A stretch of 64,000 bases of DNA from Microbispora siamensis (GTDB taxonomy: Bacteria; Actinomycetota; Actinomycetes; Streptosporangiales; Streptosporangiaceae). The notes below the pieces were generated by a model that was not told the origin of the DNA, did not search any database, and was given only the letters and a program-made list of their open reading frames with translations. Location of the stretch: the NCBI RefSeq assembly GCF_016863095.1, contig NZ_BOOF01000001.1, positions 248,001-312,000 of the forward strand, written 5' to 3'. Below are positions 8,033 through 20,802 of the stretch, piece by piece. The stretch's first letter is position 1; each line of letters begins with the position of its first letter. Position numbers and translations under genes: made by a program.

Positions 8033-8754
8033 GCGGTCTTCACCGCCGCGAGCGCCTCTTCCAGGGTGAACGCCTGGGCGTACAGCGCCTTGCCCACGAT
8101 GGCGCCCTCGACGCCGTCCGGCACGAGGGTCGCGATCGCCCGCAGGTCGTCGAGCGAGGACACCCCGCCGCTGGCGATGACCGGGCGGTCGGTCCGCGCG
8201 CAGACCTCGCGCAGCAGGTCGAGGTTGGGACCGCGAAGCGTGCCGTCCTTGGTGACGTCGGTGACGACGTAGCGGGGGCAGCCCTCCGACTCCAGCCGGT
8301 CGAGCACCTCCCACAGGTCGCCGCCCTCCTGGGTCCAGCCGCGGGCGGCCAGCGTGGTGCCGCGCACGTCCAGCCCCACCGCGATGCGGTCGCCGTGCTC
8401 GGCGATCGCCTTGGCGCACCACTCCGGGTTTTCCAGCGCGGCGGTGCCGATGTTGACCCGGCGGCAGCCGGTGCTCAGCGCGGCCTCGAGCGAGGCGTCG
8501 TCGCGGATTCCACCGGACAGCTCCACGTGCACGTCGAGCGCGCCGACGACGGAGGCGAGCAGCTCGCGGTTGCTCCCCCGGCCGAACGCCGCGTCGAGGT
8601 CGACCAGGTGGATCCACTCCGCGCCGGCCTTCTGCCAGGCCAGGGCGGCGGCGAGCGGATCCCCGTACGAGGTCTCCGTCCCCGCCTCGCCCTGCACGAG
8701 GCGGACGGCTTGGCCGTCGGCGACGTCGACGGCTGGGAGCAATACGAGCGACAT
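8029..8754 (-). CDS. priA: Bifunctional phosphoribosyl isomerase PriA (HisA/TrpF)
   Basis: 241 residues, a TIM barrel. In actinobacteria PriA isomerises both ProFAR in histidine synthesis and phosphoribosyl anthranilate in tryptophan synthesis, replacing TrpF. Visible signatures are [18 protein letters not shown] with the first catalytic Asp, [36 protein letters not shown], the second catalytic Asp in [15 protein letters not shown], and [11 protein letters not shown]. The start is ATG 8754, 4 bp after the stop of the preceding small membrane protein gene. Dual activity is inferred from lineage and cannot be proved from sequence; a HisA-only enzyme would look similar. Confidence 0.93.
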   Translation of the reverse strand: MSLVLLPAVDVADGQAVRLVQGEAGTETSYGDPLAAALAWQKAGAEWIHLVDLDAAFGRGSNRELLASVVGALDVHVELSGGIRDDASLEAALSTGCRRVNIGTAALENPEWCAKAIAEHGDRIAVGLDVRGTTLAARGWTQEGGDLWEVLDRLESEGCPRYVVTDVTKDGTLRGPNLDLLREVCARTDRPVIASGGVSSLDDLRAIATLVPDGVEGAIVGKALYAQAFTLEEALAAVKTA

Positions 8755-8758
8755 TTGG

Positions 8759-9130
8759 TCATGACCTCCGGTCGAAGACGATGGTGACGAGCACCGGGAG
8801 CAGCAGGATCGAGCCGAGGAACACGCCCAGCCGGGCCATCCACGAGTCGAGCAGGATCCAGGCGAGCACCTGGACGAGGAACCACAGCACGGCGACGACG
8901 GCGTTCTCGGTGCGGCGCCGGCGGGCGATGTACCCGCGCTGCCGGGCCACCCGCACCGGCCTGGCCGGCCGCGGCAGCACCGCGGCCACGGCCCCGGTGA
9001 CGGGCCCGACGAGCCGCCGGCGCATCTCGCGCCGCCTGGCGGCCCTCGCCTCGCGCTCGGCCCGGGCCGCCGCGAGGCGTTCGCGCTCGGCTTCACGCTC
9101 CGCCCTCCGGCGGGCCCGTTCCTTGCTCAT
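8759..9130 (-). CDS. Small membrane protein with a highly charged N-terminus, in the his operon
   Basis: 123 residues. The first 50 are almost entirely Arg, Glu and Ala in a helical pattern ([20 protein letters not shown]), consistent with a charged coiled coil. After a basic patch ([10 protein letters not shown]) come two hydrophobic helices (about 78-94 and 99-116) and a short tail. ATG 9130 has GGAGG 5 nt upstream. No enzyme motif is present. It lies between hisH and priA, 4 bp before the latter, and is surely co-transcribed. Similar short membrane proteins in actinomycete his clusters are uncharacterised. The 108 bp between it and hisH hold no gene. Confidence 0.75.
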   Translation of the reverse strand: MSKERARRRAEREAERERLAAARAEREARAARRREMRRRLVGPVTGAVAAVLPRPARPVRVARQRGYIARRRRTENAVVAVLWFLVQVLAWILLDSWMARLGVFLGSILLLPVLVTIVFDRRS

Positions 9131-9238
9131 CGGGCCTCCCGCTCAGGTCCGGTCACGGCCTGGCCGGCCGTACGCGCCGCAGCCCCGCCGTTCACCAGTG
9201 TCGCACCGCTGCCTCGAGATTTCGCGTGCCGGACACGC

Positions 9239-9871
9239 TCACAACGTGCTCAGCCAGTTGGACAGCAGCACGGCCCCCGCGTCCCCGGACTTCTCCGGGT
9301 GGAACTGGGTGGCCATGAGGGGACCGTTCTCGACGGCGGCCACGAACGGCACGCCGTGCTCGGCCCAGGTGACCAGCGGCGCGCGGAAGCCGTCGCCGGC
9401 CTCCAGCCGCCAGTCGCGCACGCCGTAGGAGTGGACGAAGTAGAAGCGCGTCCCCTCCTCCAGCCCGCGGAACAGCACGCTGCCCTCGGGCGCGGTCACG
9501 GTGTTCCACCCCATGTGGGGCAGCACGGGCGCGTCGAGCCGCTCGACCGTGCCGGGCCACTCGCCGCAGCCCTCCGTGTGGACGCCGTGCTCGACGCCCT
9601 TCTCGAACAGGATCTGCATGCCGACGCAGATCCCGAGCACCGGGCGCCCGCCGGACAGGCGGCGGCCGACGATCTGGTCGCCGCGCACGCCCTTCAGCCC
9701 CTCCATGCACGCGGCGAACGCCCCGACGCCGGGGACGACGAGCCCGTCCGCGTCGAGTGCCGCGTCGAAGTCGGCGGTGACGGTGACGTCCGCCCCGACC
9801 CGGGCGAGCGCCCGCTCGGCCGAGCGGAGGTTGCCCGAGCCGTAGTCGAGCACGACCACGCGCTTGCTCAC
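9239..9871 (-). CDS. hisH: Imidazole glycerol phosphate synthase, glutamine amidotransferase subunit HisH
   Basis: 210 residues, a class I glutamine amidotransferase that makes ammonia for HisF. The triad is complete: nucleophile Cys in [14 protein letters not shown], then His and Glu in [12 protein letters not shown]. The oxyanion-region [10 protein letters not shown] motif is also present. I choose GTG 9871 ([14 protein letters not shown]): it overlaps the stop of the small upstream gene as GTGA, a standard coupling arrangement. A GTG three codons earlier is possible. It is separated from hisF by the membrane protein gene, priA and ridA. Confidence 0.95.
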   Translation of the reverse strand: MSKRVVVLDYGSGNLRSAERALARVGADVTVTADFDAALDADGLVVPGVGAFAACMEGLKGVRGDQIVGRRLSGGRPVLGICVGMQILFEKGVEHGVHTEGCGEWPGTVERLDAPVLPHMGWNTVTAPEGSVLFRGLEEGTRFYFVHSYGVRDWRLEAGDGFRAPLVTWAEHGVPFVAAVENGPLMATQFHPEKSGDAGAVLLSNWLSTL

Positions 9872-10019
9872 TGCCACCACATCACCCCCGCGGTGATCGC
9901 CATGGCGGCCCCGACGCCGGCGAGCGCCGCCAGCAGCTTGAGGCCCTGCCGTATGCCCGAGATGACCCCGCCGATCAGGAAGAGGCCGATGAAGATCATC
10001 CCTCCGGACGCGAAGGTCA

Positions 10020-10020
<1 letters not shown>
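9868..10020 (-). CDS. Small membrane protein (50 aa) between hisB and hisH
   Basis: A 50-residue protein, [18 protein letters not shown] followed by a short loop with RQGLK and a second hydrophobic helix ending in VMWWQ. Two membrane helices account for most of it. Its ATG shares one base with the hisB stop (TGATG) and its stop overlaps the hisH GTG, so it is translated as part of the operon. The double overlap and membrane-protein character make it a real gene rather than spacer. Function unknown. Confidence 0.7.
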
Positions 10021-13965
<3,945 letters not shown>

Positions 13966-13968
13966 GGT

Positions 13969-13998
13969 GGCCCGGCGGCGCGGCCACGCCGCCGGGCC
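13969..13998 (+). terminator. GC-rich hairpin just after the DeoR gene
   Basis: GGCCCGGCGGCG and its exact complement around a CGGCCA loop, 12 bp, start 4 bp after the regulator stop and end 42 bp before the permease. No T-tract follows. It may act as a partial terminator or as an mRNA 3'-end stabiliser that sets the regulator and operon at different levels. Confidence 0.5.
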
Positions 13999-14040
13999 CG
14001 GACCGTTGCAATCTCCCCAGCTCCAGCCAGGAGACGATCC

Positions 14041-15519
14041 ATGACCCATCCTTCCACGCGCCCGCCATCTCATGATCAGGCCGACGCGGCCATCTCCCAC
14101 GCCGGATACGCCCAGCAGTTCTCGCGCACGCTGAAGTCGTTCGAGTCCTTCGCCGTCGTGTTCTCCTTCATCTCGATCACCACTGGCCTGTTCACCACGT
14201 ACGGCACCGTGCTCAACTCGGGCGGGCCCGCGGGCATCTGGACCTGGCCGATCGTCGGCGCGGGCACGGTCGCGGTCGCCCTCCTGTACGGCGCGCTGGC
14301 CAGCCGCATCCCGCTGTCGGGCTACAGCTACCAGTGGGCGAGCAGGCTCGCCTCGCCGGTGCTGGGCTGGTGGTTCGGCTGGGTGTCGTTCGCGTTCCTC
14401 GCGATCGTCGCGGTGGCGGTCGACTACGGCCTCGCCCAGGTGGCGCTGTTCCCGCTGTTCGGCTGGGAGTACACGCCCATGGCCGGCGCGCTCACCACGC
14501 TCGTCGTGCTGGTCGTCCAGATGGTTCTGATCATCTGGTCCACGCCGATCACCACGAAGATCAACAACCTCGCGGTGAGCGCCGAGGTGATCGCGATGAT
14601 CGGGCTGACCCTGCTGATCGCCGGGTTCGCGATCTTCGGGGGCCACGCGGAGTGGTCCAACCTCACCTCCACCGGCGCCGTCTCCGGCGACGGCTACTTC
14701 GGCTGGCTCGGGCCGTTCATGCTGTCGGCCCTGCTCGGCGCGTTCACGCTGGTCGGCTGGGAGTCGGCGGCCAACCTCGCCGAGGAGACGATCAACCCCA
14801 AGCAGGTGGTGCCCCGGGCGATGGTCCGCGCGATCCTGCTCAGCGTCGCCCTCGGCATGCTGTTCCTCGTCGTGGTCACCGCTGCTCTCGGGGACGACGT
14901 GGCGGCGATCACCGCCTCCTCCGCGCCGGTCGCCCAGGTGGTCGAGAACGTCCTCGGCGCCGGGGTGGCGCGGGCCTTCCTCGTCGTCGTGAGCCTCGCG
15001 ATCTTCGCCTGCGGCCTGGTCATCATGGTGAGCTGCAGCCGGCTGGTCCACGCGATGGCCCGCGACGGCCGGTTGCCGTTCTCCGGGGCGCTGAGCCGGG
15101 TGCCGCGCGCCACCGGCGGCCCGACCTGGGCCACCGTGCTCGCGGCCGGCGCGTCGATCGCCATCGTGCTCGCCTTCTCCGGCAACGCCGACGCCCTGTC
15201 GCAGCTCCTCGGGGCGGGCACGCTCATGCCTGCCCTGCTGTACGCCGGCACGGTCGCGCTCTACCTCGGCACCCGCCGCAGGCACCGGCCGCGGCCCGAC
15301 GACTTCCACCTGGGGAAGTGGGAGCCGCTGGTCGTGGCGGGCGCGGTGATCTGGCTGGTGATCGAGCTGGCGATCTTCCTCATCCCGTCCGACTTCCGCA
15401 CCGCGCAGGTGTACGCCCTGGGCTCGCTCGTGCTCGGCGCCGTCGTGTTCGCCGTGGTGTGGGTGCGCGGCCGGGACCGCCTGACCCGCGAGACCGGCGA
15501 CGCCGCGGAGCTCCTGTGA
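14041..15519 (+). CDS. APC-superfamily permease
   Basis: 492 residues with about 12 membrane helices, of the amino acid-polyamine-organocation superfamily. The N-terminal substrate-site helix reads FSFISITTGLFTTYGTVLNSGGPAG, with the unwound Gly-rich segment typical of APC carriers; SGYSYQWASRLASPVLGWWFGW and GWESAANLAEETINPKQVVPRAM are further family marks. AGGAGA precedes ATG 14041. The gene is joined to the kinase by a GTGA overlap, so it should import the substrate of the downstream pathway. That is odd, because APC members usually carry amino acids or amines while kinase and dehydrogenases point to glycerol or a polyol. Ethanolamine- or choline-type substrates are alternatives. Confidence 0.85.
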   Translation: MTHPSTRPPSHDQADAAISHAGYAQQFSRTLKSFESFAVVFSFISITTGLFTTYGTVLNSGGPAGIWTWPIVGAGTVAVALLYGALASRIPLSGYSYQWASRLASPVLGWWFGWVSFAFLAIVAVAVDYGLAQVALFPLFGWEYTPMAGALTTLVVLVVQMVLIIWSTPITTKINNLAVSAEVIAMIGLTLLIAGFAIFGGHAEWSNLTSTGAVSGDGYFGWLGPFMLSALLGAFTLVGWESAANLAEETINPKQVVPRAMVRAILLSVALGMLFLVVVTAALGDDVAAITASSAPVAQVVENVLGAGVARAFLVVVSLAIFACGLVIMVSCSRLVHAMARDGRLPFSGALSRVPRATGGPTWATVLAAGASIAIVLAFSGNADALSQLLGAGTLMPALLYAGTVALYLGTRRRHRPRPDDFHLGKWEPLVVAGAVIWLVIELAIFLIPSDFRTAQVYALGSLVLGAVVFAVVWVRGRDRLTRETGDAAELL

Positions 15520-16955
15520 GCGCGCCGGCCGTACTGGCGATCGACCAGGGCACCTCGGGCACGAAGGCGATCGTGGTGGGCGGCGACGGCGCCGTCCTCG
15601 CGCTGGCCGAGGCGCCCGTCCGCCCCGCGTACCTGCCGGGCGGGCGGGTGGAGCAGGACCCCCGGGAGCTGCTCGGCTCGGTCCTGGCCGCCGGGCGGGA
15701 GGCCGTCGCGGCGGCGGGTGTGCCCGTGGGCGCGGTCACGCTGGCCAACCAGGGCGAGACCGTGCTGGCCTGGGACCCGGCGACCGGCGAGCCGTTGACG
15801 ACGGCGCTGGTGTGGCAGGACCGGCGGGCCGAAGAGGTGTGCGCCGGTCTCGCCGATCATGCCGAGAGGGTCGCCGAGCTGACCGGGCTCGTGCTCGACC
15901 CCTATTTCTCGGCGCCGAAGATGGCCTGGATCCGCCGCAACCTCACCCGCGAGGGGGTGGTGACGACCAGCGACACCTGGCTCGTCCACCACCTGACCGG
16001 CGAGTTCGTCACCGACGCGGCGACCGCGAGCAGGTCGGCGCTGCTCGACCTCGACGCGGTCGAGTGGAGCGGGGAGCTGCTCGGCCTGTTCGGCCTGGAC
16101 GGCGAGCGCCTGCCCGCCATCGCCGCCTGCGACGAGGTCGTCGGGACGACCCGGGCCTTCGGCGGGGAGATCCCGGTCGGCGGCCTGGTCGTCGACCAGC
16201 AGGCCGCGCTGCTGGCGGAGGGCTGCCTGTCGGCCGGCGAGGCCAAGTGCACGTACGGCACCGGGGCGTTCCTGCTCGCCAACACCGGCGAGCGGGCGGT
16301 GCGCTCGGCCTCCGGCCTGACCACGTCGGTGGCGTGGCGGGCCAGGGGCGCCACGCCCTACTGCGTGGACGGGCAGGTCTACACGGCGGCCTCCGCCGTG
16401 CGGTGGCTGAACGGCCTCGGCCTCGTCGGCGACGCCTCCGACCTGGACGCGCTGGCCGCACCGGACGCCGAGGGCGCGCTGTTCGTCCCGGGTCTGGCCG
16501 GGCTGGCCGCGCCCTGGTGGCGGCCGGACGCGACCGGGGCGTTCCTCGGCATGACGCTGTCCACCCGGCCCGGGCACTTGATCCGGGCCGTCCTGGAGGG
16601 CATCGCCACCCAGGTGGCCGACCTGGCCGCGGTCGTCGCGGCCGACCTCGGCCGCCCGCTGGCCCGCCTGCGGGTGGACGGCGGGCTCACCCGGTCGGCC
16701 GCTCTCATGCAGGCCCAGGCGGACCTGCTGCAGGCGCCGGTGGACGTCTACCCGTCGCCGCACGCGACCGCACTCGGCGCCGCCGCGCTGGCCCGCCTCG
16801 CCGTGACCCCCTCGCTCGCGGTGGCGGACGCCGTGCCCGCGTGGGCCCCGGCGACGACGTACGAGCCGCGCTGGACGGCGGAGCGGGCGGAGGAGTTCAT
16901 GACGCGCTGGCGGCGGGGTGTCCGCGCGGCGATCGACACGGGGAGGGACGCATGA
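15516..16955 (+). CDS. FGGY-family kinase, most like glycerol kinase
   Basis: 479 residues. The first phosphate loop is AIDQGTSGTKAIVV, and VWQDRRAEEV supplies the Arg-Glu region that holds glycerol in glycerol kinases. DPYFSAPKMAWIRRN matches the family YFS-x-x-K signature, VVDQQAALLAEGC carries the catalytic-base Asp, and APWWRPDATGAFLGM with the following helix is the second ATP-domain signature. Together these favour glycerol as substrate, giving glycerol 3-phosphate, but other three- or four-carbon polyols are possible. GTG 15516 overlaps the permease stop, and the stop overlaps the next ATG (ATGA). It is slightly shorter than typical glycerol kinase (about 500). Confidence 0.85.
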   Translation: MSAPAVLAIDQGTSGTKAIVVGGDGAVLALAEAPVRPAYLPGGRVEQDPRELLGSVLAAGREAVAAAGVPVGAVTLANQGETVLAWDPATGEPLTTALVWQDRRAEEVCAGLADHAERVAELTGLVLDPYFSAPKMAWIRRNLTREGVVTTSDTWLVHHLTGEFVTDAATASRSALLDLDAVEWSGELLGLFGLDGERLPAIAACDEVVGTTRAFGGEIPVGGLVVDQQAALLAEGCLSAGEAKCTYGTGAFLLANTGERAVRSASGLTTSVAWRARGATPYCVDGQVYTAASAVRWLNGLGLVGDASDLDALAAPDAEGALFVPGLAGLAAPWWRPDATGAFLGMTLSTRPGHLIRAVLEGIATQVADLAAVVAADLGRPLARLRVDGGLTRSAALMQAQADLLQAPVDVYPSPHATALGAAALARLAVTPSLAVADAVPAWAPATTYEPRWTAERAEEFMTRWRRGVRAAIDTGRDA

Positions 16956-18397
16956 ACGGGGGAGTCAGCAGGTCCGGGCCGCTGCCGGACGGGACGGTCG
17001 ACGTGGCGGTGGTCGGCGGCGGCGTCGTGGGCGCCGCCGTGGCCCGCGAGCTGGCCGGACGCGAGGCGGACGGGCGCGCCCTGTCGGTCGCGCTGGTCGA
17101 GGCGCGCTCGGACGTCGGCGACGGCACCAGCAAGGCCAACACCGCGATCCTGCACACCGGCTTCGACGCGACGCCGGGGACGCTGGAGTCGCGCCTGGTG
17201 CGGCGGGGATACGAGCTGCTCGGCGGGTACGCCGAGCGCGCGGGCATCCCGGTCGAGCGCACCGGCGCGGTGCTGGTCGCCTGGACCGAGGAAGAGCTGG
17301 CCGCCCTCCCCGCTCTGGCGGACAAGGCGGTGAAGAACGGCTACCGGGAGTGCGAGACCGTCGGCGCGGACGAGGTCTACCGGCTGGTCCCGGCCCTCGG
17401 CCCCGGCGCGCTCGGCGGGCTGACCGTGCCCGGGGAGTCGATCATCTGCCCGTGGACCACCACGCTCGCGTTCGCCACCGAGGCGCTGGCGCGGGGCGCC
17501 GGCGTGCTGCTGAACACGCGGGTCGAGGGCGCCCAGCGCGACGGCGGCGAGGAGACCGTGCTGCTGACGAACAGGGGCCCGCTGCGGGCCCGCTGGGTCG
17601 TCAACGCCGCGGGGCTGGGCTCCGACGCCGTCGACCGCCTGTTCGGGCACGAACGGTTCACGGTGACGCCGCGCCGCGGCGAGCTGCTGGTCTTCGACAA
17701 GATGGCCAGGCCGCTGGCGAACCGCATCGTGCTGCCCGTGCCCAGCTCGCGCGGCAAGGGCGTGCTGATCAGCCCGACGATCTACGGCAACGTGATGCTC
17801 GGCCCCACCGCCGAGGACCTGCGCGACCGCGCCGACACCTCCACCTCCGAGGAGGGGTTCGCGTTTCTGGTGGACAAGGGCCTCGCGCTCATGCCCGAGC
17901 TGCTGAAGGAGGAGGTCACGGCCTCCTACGCCGGTCTGCGGGCCGCCACCGAGCACGGCGACTACCAGGTGCACCTCGACGCGGCGCAGCGTTATCTCGT
18001 GCTCGGCGGCATCCGGTCCACCGGGCTCACCTCGTCCATGGCGCTGGCCGAGCACGCCGCCGGGCTGCTGGCCGAGGCGGGTCTCGTCACCTCCGTACGC
18101 GGCCAGCTGCCCGAGCCGCCCCGGATGCCCAACATCGGCGAGGCGTTCCCCCGGCCGTACATGTGCGACGACCTCATCGCGAGCGACCCGGCGTACGGGA
18201 CCGTGGTCTGCTTCTGCGAGCGGGTCACCGCCGGGGAGATCAGGGACGCCCTGGCCTCCCCGCTTCCCCCGGCCGACATCGACGGCCTGCGCCGTCGCAC
18301 CCGGGCCATGATGGGCCGCTGCCAGGGCTTCTTCTGCGGAGCCGAGGTCGGCCGGTGCCTCGCTCTCGTGCCGGATTCTGTGGAGGAGTCACGATGA
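16952..18397 (+). CDS. GlpA-like FAD dehydrogenase with C-terminal BFD [2Fe-2S] domain
   Basis: 481 residues. An N-terminal FAD-binding DAO domain starts DVAVVGGGVVGAAVARELAG and continues with SKANTAILHTGFDATPGTLE and WVVNAAGLGSDAVD. The C-terminal BFD-like domain (from about 410) has four cysteines, CFCERVTAGEI and later RCQGFFCG, expected to bind [2Fe-2S]. This architecture is that of the GlpA-type glycerol-3-phosphate dehydrogenases of anaerobes and actinomycetes, which pass electrons to a second flavoprotein. Overlaps at both ends (ATGA) couple it to the kinase and to that partner. Sequence alone does not exclude L-2-hydroxyacid oxidation, a sister activity in the DAO family. Confidence 0.85.
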   Translation: MNGGVSRSGPLPDGTVDVAVVGGGVVGAAVARELAGREADGRALSVALVEARSDVGDGTSKANTAILHTGFDATPGTLESRLVRRGYELLGGYAERAGIPVERTGAVLVAWTEEELAALPALADKAVKNGYRECETVGADEVYRLVPALGPGALGGLTVPGESIICPWTTTLAFATEALARGAGVLLNTRVEGAQRDGGEETVLLTNRGPLRARWVVNAAGLGSDAVDRLFGHERFTVTPRRGELLVFDKMARPLANRIVLPVPSSRGKGVLISPTIYGNVMLGPTAEDLRDRADTSTSEEGFAFLVDKGLALMPELLKEEVTASYAGLRAATEHGDYQVHLDAAQRYLVLGGIRSTGLTSSMALAEHAAGLLAEAGLVTSVRGQLPEPPRMPNIGEAFPRPYMCDDLIASDPAYGTVVCFCERVTAGEIRDALASPLPPADIDGLRRRTRAMMGRCQGFFCGAEVGRCLALVPDSVEESR

Positions 18398-19647
18398 ACC
18401 TCACCACCGACGTCGCCGTCGTGGGCGGCGGCCCCTCCGGGCTGACCGCCGCCGCCGGGCTCGCGGCGGCCGGCCTGCGGGTCCTGGTGCTCGACCGGGA
18501 GCGCGAGGCGGGGGGCATCCCCCGGCACAGCGACCACACCGGCTACGGCCTGCGCGACCTGCGCACGGTGATGACCGGCCCGGCGTACGCCCGCCTGCTG
18601 GCCGACCGCGCGGTGGAGGCCGGGGCGCTGGTGCGCACCTCGGCCATGGTGACCGGGTGGGCGGGGGAACACGCCCTCGACGTCACCACCCCGGAGGGCC
18701 GCCTGCGGGTGGACGCCCGCGCCGTCGTCCTGGCGACCGGCGCCAGGGAACGTCCCCGTACGGCCCGGATGGTGCCGGGCGACCGCCCGCCGGGCGTGCT
18801 GACGACCGGGCAGCTCCAGAACGTGGTCCACCTGCACCACGGCAGGGTCGGGACGCGGGCCGTCGTCGTCGGGGCCGAGCTGGTGAGCTGGTCGGCCGTG
18901 CTCACACTGCGCGAGGCGGGCTGCCGTACGGTGCTGATGACCAGCGAGCACGCCCGCGCCGAGTCGTACGCGGCGTTCAGCGTGCCGGGGCGCGCCGTGC
19001 TGCGCGTGCCCGTCGCCACCGCCACCCGGGTCGTGCGGATCAACGGCCGCGACGCCGTGGAGTCGGTCGAGGTCGAGGACCTGCGCACGGGCGAGCGCCG
19101 CACGGTGCCCTGCGACACCGTGGTGTTCACGGGCGACTGGGTTCCGGACCACGAACTGGCCCGGGCCGCCGGGCTGGCGATGGACCCGGGCAGCAGGAGC
19201 CCGGTCGTGGACAACACCCTGGCCACCAGCCGCCCCGGCGTGTTCGCCGTCGGCAACCTGGTCCACCCCGTGGACACCGCCGACGTGGCCGCCCTCGACG
19301 GCCGCCACGTGGTGGAGCACGTCCTGGCGCACCTGTCCGGGCACGCGTCGGAGTTGTCGGGCTTGGACGGACGCGCGGGGATCCCGCTGCGGGCCGAGGC
19401 GCCGTTCCGATGGGTCTCCCCCGGGCTGGTCAGGCCGGGCGCGGGCGCGCCGCCACGTCACCGGATCCTGCTGTGGCCGGACGAGCACCGCGCCGTCGCC
19501 AGGGTGGTGGTGACGCAGGACGGCCGCGAGGTCGCCCGCCGCACCCTGCCGTGGCCGGTCTCCCCCGGCCGGGTGTTCCGGGTGCCGTCGTCCCTGCTGT
19601 CCGGGGCGGACCCGCGCGGCGGCCCGATCACGATCTCACTGGGCTGA
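18394..19647 (+). CDS. NAD(P)/FAD-dependent oxidoreductase with a distinct C-terminal beta-rich tail
   Basis: 417 residues. The FAD dinucleotide fold is at the start (DVAVVGGGPSGLTAAAGLAA), then AVVLATGARERPR, a second nucleotide fold (GTRAVVVGAELVSWSAVLTL) and the closing FAD motif GVFAVGNLVHPVDTADVAALDG. This is the usual GlpB-like partner that reoxidises the GlpA-like subunit. In clostridial-type operons a small DUF1667 protein completes the set; none is seen here. Instead the protein extends about 90 residues past the FAD domain with a beta-rich, cysteine-free segment ending FRVPSSLLSG and GPITISLG. Its last 12 bp overlap the convergent membrane protein gene. Confidence 0.82.
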   Translation: MNLTTDVAVVGGGPSGLTAAAGLAAAGLRVLVLDREREAGGIPRHSDHTGYGLRDLRTVMTGPAYARLLADRAVEAGALVRTSAMVTGWAGEHALDVTTPEGRLRVDARAVVLATGARERPRTARMVPGDRPPGVLTTGQLQNVVHLHHGRVGTRAVVVGAELVSWSAVLTLREAGCRTVLMTSEHARAESYAAFSVPGRAVLRVPVATATRVVRINGRDAVESVEVEDLRTGERRTVPCDTVVFTGDWVPDHELARAAGLAMDPGSRSPVVDNTLATSRPGVFAVGNLVHPVDTADVAALDGRHVVEHVLAHLSGHASELSGLDGRAGIPLRAEAPFRWVSPGLVRPGAGAPPRHRILLWPDEHRAVARVVVTQDGREVARRTLPWPVSPGRVFRVPSSLLSGADPRGGPITISLG

Positions 19648-20262
19648 GACCGCCGGCGCGGAGCCCGGCGCGCCGGCGGGCGCGCCGCCCGCGGCCGGGG
19701 ACGGCGCGGCGATCGGGGGCGCGACCAGCGGGAGCGTCCTGGCCAGCACGAGGGCGAATCCGAGCTGGAACGTCGCCTCGCCGTGGATGAGCAGCCCCTC
19801 GGTCTGGAGCACGTACACCGCGGCGAGGACGCCGCCGCCGAACTGGACCAGGAGGAACGCGACGCCGGCGACGTCGCCGTGGGCCCACACGACGAGCCAC
19901 CCGGCCAGCAGGAGCTGGAGCACGAACAGGGCCGCGCCGAGGCCCCGATGCGCCCAGTCGACCACCCCGCCCAGGGTGTAGGGCGTCAGCACGATCCCGG
20001 CCAGCAGCACGACGAACGAGTCGGCCATCCGCCGCAGGCGGGCCGGGGACGGCGTGCGGGCCGCCGCGTCGCGCAGTGCCCGGTGGGTGAACAGCGCGGC
20101 TCCGGCGAGACCCGCCGCGTACGGCAGCACGGTCTGCCAGTGGACCCCGTAGTAACTCATGCCGTGGTTGACCGCCAGGCCCTCCGGCCGCAGGGTGACG
20201 CACACGCCGAGTCCACCGAACAGGCACGCCTGTCCCTTCGCCACGTCACCAACCGTCCTCAT
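19636..20262 (-). CDS. Polytopic membrane protein, unknown function
   Basis: 208 residues with six or seven hydrophobic helices. After MRTVGDVAKGQACLFGGLGV come an extracytoplasmic-looking GMSYYGVHWQT, then helices separated by short basic loops (THRALRDAAARTPSPARLRR) and a disordered Ala/Pro tail. ATG 20262 is chosen because GGAAGGG lies just upstream; a GTG five codons earlier overlaps that site. The 3' end overlaps that of the FAD oxidoreductase gene by 12 bp, tail to tail. I do not recognise a named family; the pattern of helices with a conserved His/Tyr loop could suit a small quinone- or haem-associated protein, but this is only a guess. Confidence 0.7.
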   Translation of the reverse strand: MRTVGDVAKGQACLFGGLGVCVTLRPEGLAVNHGMSYYGVHWQTVLPYAAGLAGAALFTHRALRDAAARTPSPARLRRMADSFVVLLAGIVLTPYTLGGVVDWAHRGLGAALFVLQLLLAGWLVVWAHGDVAGVAFLLVQFGGGVLAAVYVLQTEGLLIHGEATFQLGFALVLARTLPLVAPPIAAPSPAAGGAPAGAPGSAPAVSAQ

Positions 20263-20390
20263 CGGCTGCCCTTCCACGCTCGGCCGTCGGCAAAGGTCAC
20301 GTAACGAGATTGTCCCCTTTAGATCGTTTTGCCATACGCCGGGTGGGCATGAGGACCGGTTTACGCTCAGCCGGGCGGCACAATGGCCGC

Positions 20391-20747
20391 ATGGAGATCT
20401 GGATCAACCCGGCCTGCTCGAAGTGCCGGTCGGCCTTGTCGCTGCTCGACGCCGAGGGCGCCGGGTACACGGTCCGGCACTACCTGGAGGACCCGCCGAG
20501 CGCGGCGGAGCTCGCCGAGGTGCTGCGCCGCCTCGGCCTGGAGCCCTGGGACGTCGCCCGCCTCGGCGAACCCGTCGCGGCCGAGCTGGACATGGAGTCG
20601 TGGCCGCGCGACGAAGCGTCCCGCGAACGGTGGATCGCGGCCATGGCCGCCCACCCGATCCTGATCCAGCGGCCGATCATCACCGCCGACGACGGCACCG
20701 CCGTGGTGGCCCGCTCCCCCGAGGCCGTACGCTCCGTCCTGCCCTGA
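20391..20747 (+). CDS. ArsC/Spx-family protein (arsenate reductase-like)
   Basis: 118 residues of the thioredoxin-like ArsC family. It starts MEIWINPACSKCRSALSLLD; the first Cys occupies the active-site position of glutaredoxin-dependent arsenate reductase, but a second Cys gives CSKC, as in Spx-like and some actinobacterial members. HPILIQRPIITADDGTAVVAR holds the Arg that lines the arsenate site. The C-terminal end is short. No ars genes or arsenic regulator are nearby, so arsenate reduction is not supported by context; a general redox role is as likely. A TACGCT about 25 nt upstream could be the -10. Confidence 0.75.
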   Translation: MEIWINPACSKCRSALSLLDAEGAGYTVRHYLEDPPSAAELAEVLRRLGLEPWDVARLGEPVAAELDMESWPRDEASRERWIAAMAAHPILIQRPIITADDGTAVVARSPEAVRSVLP

Positions 20748-20789
20748 CGGGTTGTCCACAGGGGGCGAAGCGGGGAGGAGCGTCCGCAC

Positions 20790-20802
20790 TAGGCTTGCCG
20801 TC
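20790..20802 (+). promoter_or_regulatory. Leaderless promoter, -10 TAGGCT
   Basis: TAGGCT (20790-20795) ends 7 nt before GTG 20803, with no Shine-Dalgarno sequence. It is the same hexamer as before the gene at 4378. Confidence 0.6.

Noticed and set aside
20391..20747. Arsenic resistance locus
   Set aside because: The ArsC-like protein stands alone, has a CxxC active site and lacks arsB, acr3 or arsR neighbours.
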